Of a DNA stretch of 54,061 nucleotides, positions 51,116 to 54,061 are shown in pieces. This DNA comes from Maribacter algarum (ex Lu et al. 2025) (nom. illeg.). GTDB lineage: Bacteria > Bacteroidota > Bacteroidia > Flavobacteriales > Flavobacteriaceae. How positions within the stretch are numbered: position 1 is the stretch's first letter; the number at the start of each line of letters is the position of its first letter. A program made the translations under genes and the position numbers. The notes under the pieces are model-generated. The model saw only the letters and a program-made list of their open reading frames with translations. It did not search any database and was not told the origin of the DNA. The stretch lies in assembly GCA_947495915.1 (NCBI GenBank), contig CANMAW010000011.1:1-54061 (forward strand), given 5' to 3'.

Positions 51116-52450
51116 ATGAAATATATATCTTTAGTATTAGCATCATTGCTATTAGTTACGGCATGTGATAATGATTTGGATCAATTGCCTCCTAAACAAA
51201 TTGAGGCAAGTAATTTAGCTGATTTTGATGGCGTATTGAATGCAGCCTATCACTATCAAACAGGTACTTCTACACCACTAGCAATTATGGGCGATTTTAG
51301 AGCTGATAATATGTTAATGGATGAAGAGCCATACCCCGCTTTTGATCGATTTAATTCAGATTTGGCAGGTGGAGATTTAGTAGAACAATTCTTTAGACCT
51401 TTCTACAGTAATTTGTATAAGTCTATTTTAAGTGCAAATAACATAATTAATAACTCCACTGACCCAACTGAAGTAGCAGAAGCGAGATTTTTACGAGGTT
51501 TATCATACTTTAAATTGGTAGCTGTATTTGGAGATATTACAGTAAACTTATCAGAATCACCTGATGTATCTGATCAATCTATATTGGCTAGACAACCTGC
51601 AGCAGATGTTTATAACAATGTTATTATCCCTGATTTTCAAGCGGCAATTTCTGGATTAGATAATTCTGGATTAGCAGATAGCAGGGCTTCTCAAATTGCA
51701 GCTAGAGGATTTCTAGGTAAAGTGTATATGTACAGAGGTGACTATAGTGCTGCTGCAACAGAGCTTGCTGCGGTAATTAGTGCCGCTAGTGGCGCTGGAG
51801 TAAGTTTAGAAACTGATTTTGCGAATGTAGTTATTGATGAAAGTTCAGAAATTTTATTTGCTACCGTACGGTCAACATCAATTCCTGATGTATATACCCC
51901 AGCTACAGAATTTCCAGGATGGTTTAGTGGTGGTGATACAAAATCACTAACCCCTTTAGATCCAGACTTAACTGCAGCATTCGATGCTGTTGCTGGTGAT
52001 GTGATTGATGCTGGTGTAGGTGATATAAGAAGAGCTTTAACTATTGACGAGTCAATAAGTGCTGGTATTAAGTACTTAGGCGGGCTTGAACAAGATTTTA
52101 TAGAATTGCGTTTATCTGACGTTGTTTTAATGTATGCTGAAGCCTTGAATGAAAATGGCTCTGATGCAAACACTGTTCTTGCTTTATTAGATGATATTAG
52201 AACTAGAGCTGGGTTAATGAATTTAGATCCCGCAACCATTAATACCACTGCTTTAGTTAGACAGGCAATAGCTGATGAAAGAAGACTTGAATTGGCTTTT
52301 GAAGGCCTTAGATGGTTTGATTTGGTTAGAACCGGTACCGTTGACGCAGAAATGGGAGAAGCAGTTAATAGCAACTATTATGTATTTCCAATTCCTAACT
52401 CTGAAGTGTTAGCAAGTGGCGGTGTTATTACACAGAATCCAGGGTACTAA
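51116..52450 (+). CDS. SusD/RagB-family surface glycan-binding lipoprotein
   Basis: 444 residues from ATG 51116, ten bases after susC. Lipoprotein signal MKYISLVLASLLLVTAC followed by DNDLD, an acidic stretch typical for surface export. The N-terminal TPR-like helices (LYKSILSANNIINN, EARFLRGLSYFKLVAVFG, GFLGKVYMYRGDYSAAATEL) and the C-terminal RRLELAFEGLRWFDLVRTG ... YYVFPIPNSEV are SusD hallmarks. It captures oligo-alginate and closes the SusC barrel. Alginate as ligand is inferred from neighbours. Confidence 0.94.
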   Translation: MKYISLVLASLLLVTACDNDLDQLPPKQIEASNLADFDGVLNAAYHYQTGTSTPLAIMGDFRADNMLMDEEPYPAFDRFNSDLAGGDLVEQFFRPFYSNLYKSILSANNIINNSTDPTEVAEARFLRGLSYFKLVAVFGDITVNLSESPDVSDQSILARQPAADVYNNVIIPDFQAAISGLDNSGLADSRASQIAARGFLGKVYMYRGDYSAAATELAAVISAASGAGVSLETDFANVVIDESSEILFATVRSTSIPDVYTPATEFPGWFSGGDTKSLTPLDPDLTAAFDAVAGDVIDAGVGDIRRALTIDESISAGIKYLGGLEQDFIELRLSDVVLMYAEALNENGSDANTVLALLDDIRTRAGLMNLDPATINTTALVRQAIADERRLELAFEGLRWFDLVRTGTVDAEMGEAVNSNYYVFPIPNSEVLASGGVITQNPGY

Positions 52451-52460
52451 ATTTTAATGG

Positions 52461-52532
52461 TCACCACTGTTTGTTGCATAAATGTGCTGAACAGTATTGT
52501 AGGTTAAACTATATGACAAGCAGTGGTGATTT
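52461..52532 (+). terminator. Possible terminator of susCD
   Basis: TCACCACTG (52461-52469) and CAGTGGTGA (52521-52529) form a perfect 9 bp stem with a 51-base loop and a short T-rich tail (TTTTATT). The long loop makes this a weak call. Confidence 0.4.
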
Positions 52533-52887
52533 TATTGACAGCTGAGGTTAGTAATTATTTAAATTATAGATACAACCTAAGTTTGATTTTATACTATTTG
52601 CAGATTCTTAAAGTTAAAATTTTTTCTTGCTTTTTGTAATTATTATTTGATACCATAGTTCTGATTGCTTTATCATTTATTAAAACTATAAGTTTTGAAA
52701 AGGTGATTGCAGTATTGATTATTTCATCAGAATTATCTTTTAAGTAAAGAAGTTTTATAGGAGTTGTTCGCTACTTTACTTGTGAGGTTATAAATATTTA
52801 TTGAATTGACACTTAAATGTTTGTAGTCTAATACTTACAATTTTTACAAAAAATAGCAAGAAATTGTTTGAGTTAGTTTTTTGATTT

Positions 52888-52920
52888 AAATTCACTAGTC
52901 TAGTATTGATCAGTGAATTT
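52888..52920 (+). promoter_or_regulatory. Inverted repeat upstream of the GntR gene
   Basis: AAATTCACT (52888-52896) pairs perfectly with AGTGAATTT (52912-52920), 15-base loop. Either a leader hairpin or an operator. Confidence 0.35.
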
Positions 52921-53004
52921 TATTAAAATGATCAGATCAGTACTCTTTCAAATAAAAATTTTAATTGGGAATGCTTTTTTTGATTGTTAATATTTTTTAT
53001 AGAT

Positions 53005-53029
53005 TTAACAATCCAATCTGGTTAACCAA
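53005..53029 (+). promoter_or_regulatory. GntR/FadR-type operator, site 4 (autoregulation)
   Basis: CTGGTTAACCAA at 53018-53029, identical to the second copy at site 2, 23 bases before the GntR start. A degenerate half-site (CCAA at 53013-53016) lies 13 bp to its left, keeping the spacing seen at the other sites. Confidence 0.6.
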
Positions 53030-53051
53030 TTTTGAAATGTAGAATGAACCT

Positions 53052-53753
53052 ATGAAATTAGAAATCCTCACAAGAAACGAAAACCAAACAGTACAAAACG
53101 AAATTATTACCAAGATTCGTGATTTAATTGTTTACAAAAATCTTGAGCCTGGTGATAAACTTCCTGCGGAAAGGGTGTTGTCAGATAAATTTGGTGTTAG
53201 CAGAAGTAATGTTCGTGAGGCCATTCGTAAGCTTGAATTTTATGGAATTTTAGCAAGTAAACCACAAAGTGGAACTTTTGTAGCTGATATCGGTCAAATT
53301 GCAATGAATGGCATGATGGAAGATATTCTAAGTTTAGAAGAACCTGATTTCAAATCGTTAGTAGAAACTCGAATATTGCTTGAACTTAAAACAGTTAGAC
53401 TAGCAGCACAAAGAAGAACTGAAGCTGATTTAATTCGACTTAAAGCTGCTCTTGATGCCTATAGCGAGAAGGTAAATAATCAAGAAGATGCTGTTCAAGA
53501 AGATCTATTATTTCATTTGGCAATTGCTAAAGCTAGTGGTAACAGTAGCATGAATACTTTTATGTTGATAATAACGCCAGAAATTATCACCAATTTTGAG
53601 AAATATCATGTTTGTGATAAAGATTTAGCAATTACCGGTATTCAAGAACATCAAGATATTTTTGATGCCATAAAGCAGCAAAACCCTCAACTTGCAAAAG
53701 ATAAAATGAAAGTACATTTTAAAACTTTGTATCAATATTGTTATAATATTTAA
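53052..53753 (+). CDS. GntR-family (FadR subfamily) transcriptional regulator of the alginate locus
   Basis: 233 residues. Winged HTH at about 14-78 (LEPGDKLPAERVLSDKFGVSRSNVREAIRKLEFYGILASKPQSGTFV) and an all-helical FCD effector domain (about 95-225) with the usual metal/ligand histidines in LLFHLAIAKASGN, GIQEHQDIFDAI and KVHFKTLYQYC. FadR-type regulators bind dyads like TTGGTNNACCAA, and such dyads lie upstream of this gene and of three other promoters in the locus. Likely a repressor released by an alginate-derived sugar acid such as KDG; effector is inference. Confidence 0.92.
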   Translation: MKLEILTRNENQTVQNEIITKIRDLIVYKNLEPGDKLPAERVLSDKFGVSRSNVREAIRKLEFYGILASKPQSGTFVADIGQIAMNGMMEDILSLEEPDFKSLVETRILLELKTVRLAAQRRTEADLIRLKAALDAYSEKVNNQEDAVQEDLLFHLAIAKASGNSSMNTFMLIITPEIITNFEKYHVCDKDLAITGIQEHQDIFDAIKQQNPQLAKDKMKVHFKTLYQYCYNI

Positions 53754-53873
53754 GCGTAATAATCAATTTATTACGAGGTAGTGAAATATTCACTAGTGAA
53801 AAAAATCAGCAGATTGTCGACTCTTTGATTTTTTCTAAAGTTCGCTATTTGTTGTGATTATTTCAAATTTGCA

Positions 53874-53928
53874 TTAAACCCAGTCAGCTTGTTGTACGTT
53901 GTAGTAAACCATGTGTGTACTGGGTTTT
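53874..53928 (+). terminator. Terminator or attenuator before the MFS gene
   Basis: AAACCCAGT (53874-53882) and ACTGGGTTT (53917-53925) form a perfect 9 bp stem with a 34-base loop and a T run, 57 bases before the MFS start. It may end gntR transcription or attenuate read-through into the transporter. Confidence 0.6.
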
Positions 53929-53985
53929 TTATTGTCTAATGTTGGTATATTTTGAAAGTGATTAATTTCTAAAGTACAAATTCGT

Positions 53986-54061
53986 ATGAAAGTAAAAGGA
54001 TTAAGATGGTGGATAATTGCTTTGATATTTTTAGCAACTGTTATCAATTATATAGATAGAA
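53986..54061 (+). CDS. MFS transporter, hexuronate (ExuT)-type, partial at right edge
   Basis: Only 25 residues are visible: MKVKGLRWWIIALIFLATVINY then IDR. The pattern W-W-I-(x)n-NYIDR is the first transmembrane helix and loop of ACS-family hexuronate transporters. In alginate loci an MFS protein carries the released uronate (DEH or monouronate) across the inner membrane. The gene continues beyond the window. Confidence 0.75.
   Translation, partial: MKVKGLRWWIIALIFLATVINYIDR

Larger units (their letters stand above)
52451..53051 (+). other. 601 bp intergenic region between susD and the GntR gene
   Basis: AT-rich with no credible coding frame. It holds a long-loop inverted repeat at its left end (52461-52529), a 9 bp dyad (52888-52920) and the operator at 53018. 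The middle, about 52560-52860, shows nothing recognisable. Confidence 0.6.

Noticed and set aside
51742-52374. 210-codon minus-strand frame inside susD
   Set aside because: It mirrors the SusD coding frame, is rich in serine and alanine from reverse-complemented codons, and matches no family I know.
1-54061. CRISPR array or prophage
   Set aside because: No regularly spaced short repeats of CRISPR type and no phage structural, lysis or integrase genes were seen on either strand.

Overview
The window reads as a chromosomal segment of a marine, alginate-degrading member of the Bacteroidota, most likely Flavobacteriaceae (Zobellia/Maribacter/Cellulophaga-like). This rests on low GC, a SusC/SusD pair, TAnnTTTG-type -7 promoter boxes, surface-lipoprotein signals after lipobox cysteines (for example C-SKEE), M56/BlaI pairs with TonB C-terminal domains, and many DUFs typical of flavobacteria. 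The genus is an inference; no rRNA is present.

Region 1 (1-3.5 kb) is an accessory zone. Three compact cassettes, all read on the minus strand, are separated by 123-124 bp imperfect palindromes that start with AAC and end with GTT. The 7-mer next to GTT at one end of each cassette is the reverse complement of the 7-mer next to AAC at its other end, the arrangement seen in integron cassettes. Cargo is a DUF6602 protein with a nuclease-like core, a DUF4468 secreted protein, and a mercury/metal module (ArsR regulator, MerTP fusion, GDCCVxC protein). A probable IS3-type end lies at the left edge.

Region 2 (3.5-14.9 kb) is core metabolism: a group III truncated haemoglobin, an unidentified surface lipoprotein, a type II NADH dehydrogenase, a candidate small RNA, and a complete hutHIUG histidine-degradation operon on the minus strand with a divergent LysR regulator and a near-palindromic operator. 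A nitroreductase and a DUF456 membrane protein follow.

Region 3 (15-36.9 kb) holds two separate BlaI/M56-peptidase regulatory pairs (15.0 and 33.9 kb), each with its own palindromic operators around the -7 box. Between them is a long plus-strand series: TPR protein, TonB_C-like lipoprotein, ruvC, a four-helix-bundle gene, hemW, cyclase, DUF4260, DUF4230, Dabb, MmcQ, DinB, a membrane MutS-like ATPase, a DUF457-type membrane hydrolase, DUF998, a DUF5060 glycosidase-like lipoprotein and an Hpt protein. DUF4407, PhnA, an M20 dipeptidase and tRNA-Leu(UAG) complete it.

Region 4 (36.9-54.1 kb) is an alginate-utilisation locus: two PL6 lyases (one with a type I signal, one lipoprotein), a PL17 oligoalginate lyase, a KdgF-like cupin, a DEH-reductase-like SDR, SusC, SusD, a FadR-type GntR regulator and the start of a hexuronate-type MFS transporter, which runs off the window. 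A Tat-signal sugar isomerase-like protein and an RraA-family aldolase-like protein diverge from the first PL6. Copies of a TTGGTNNACCAA operator, repeated every 13 bp, lie at four promoters of this region, three of them merged with the -7 box. They link the locus into one probable regulon. The expected flow is: surface cleavage of alginate, SusCD import, PL17 release of unsaturated monomer, KdgF and SDR conversion to 2-keto-3-deoxygluconate. The kinase and aldolase steps should lie beyond the right edge.
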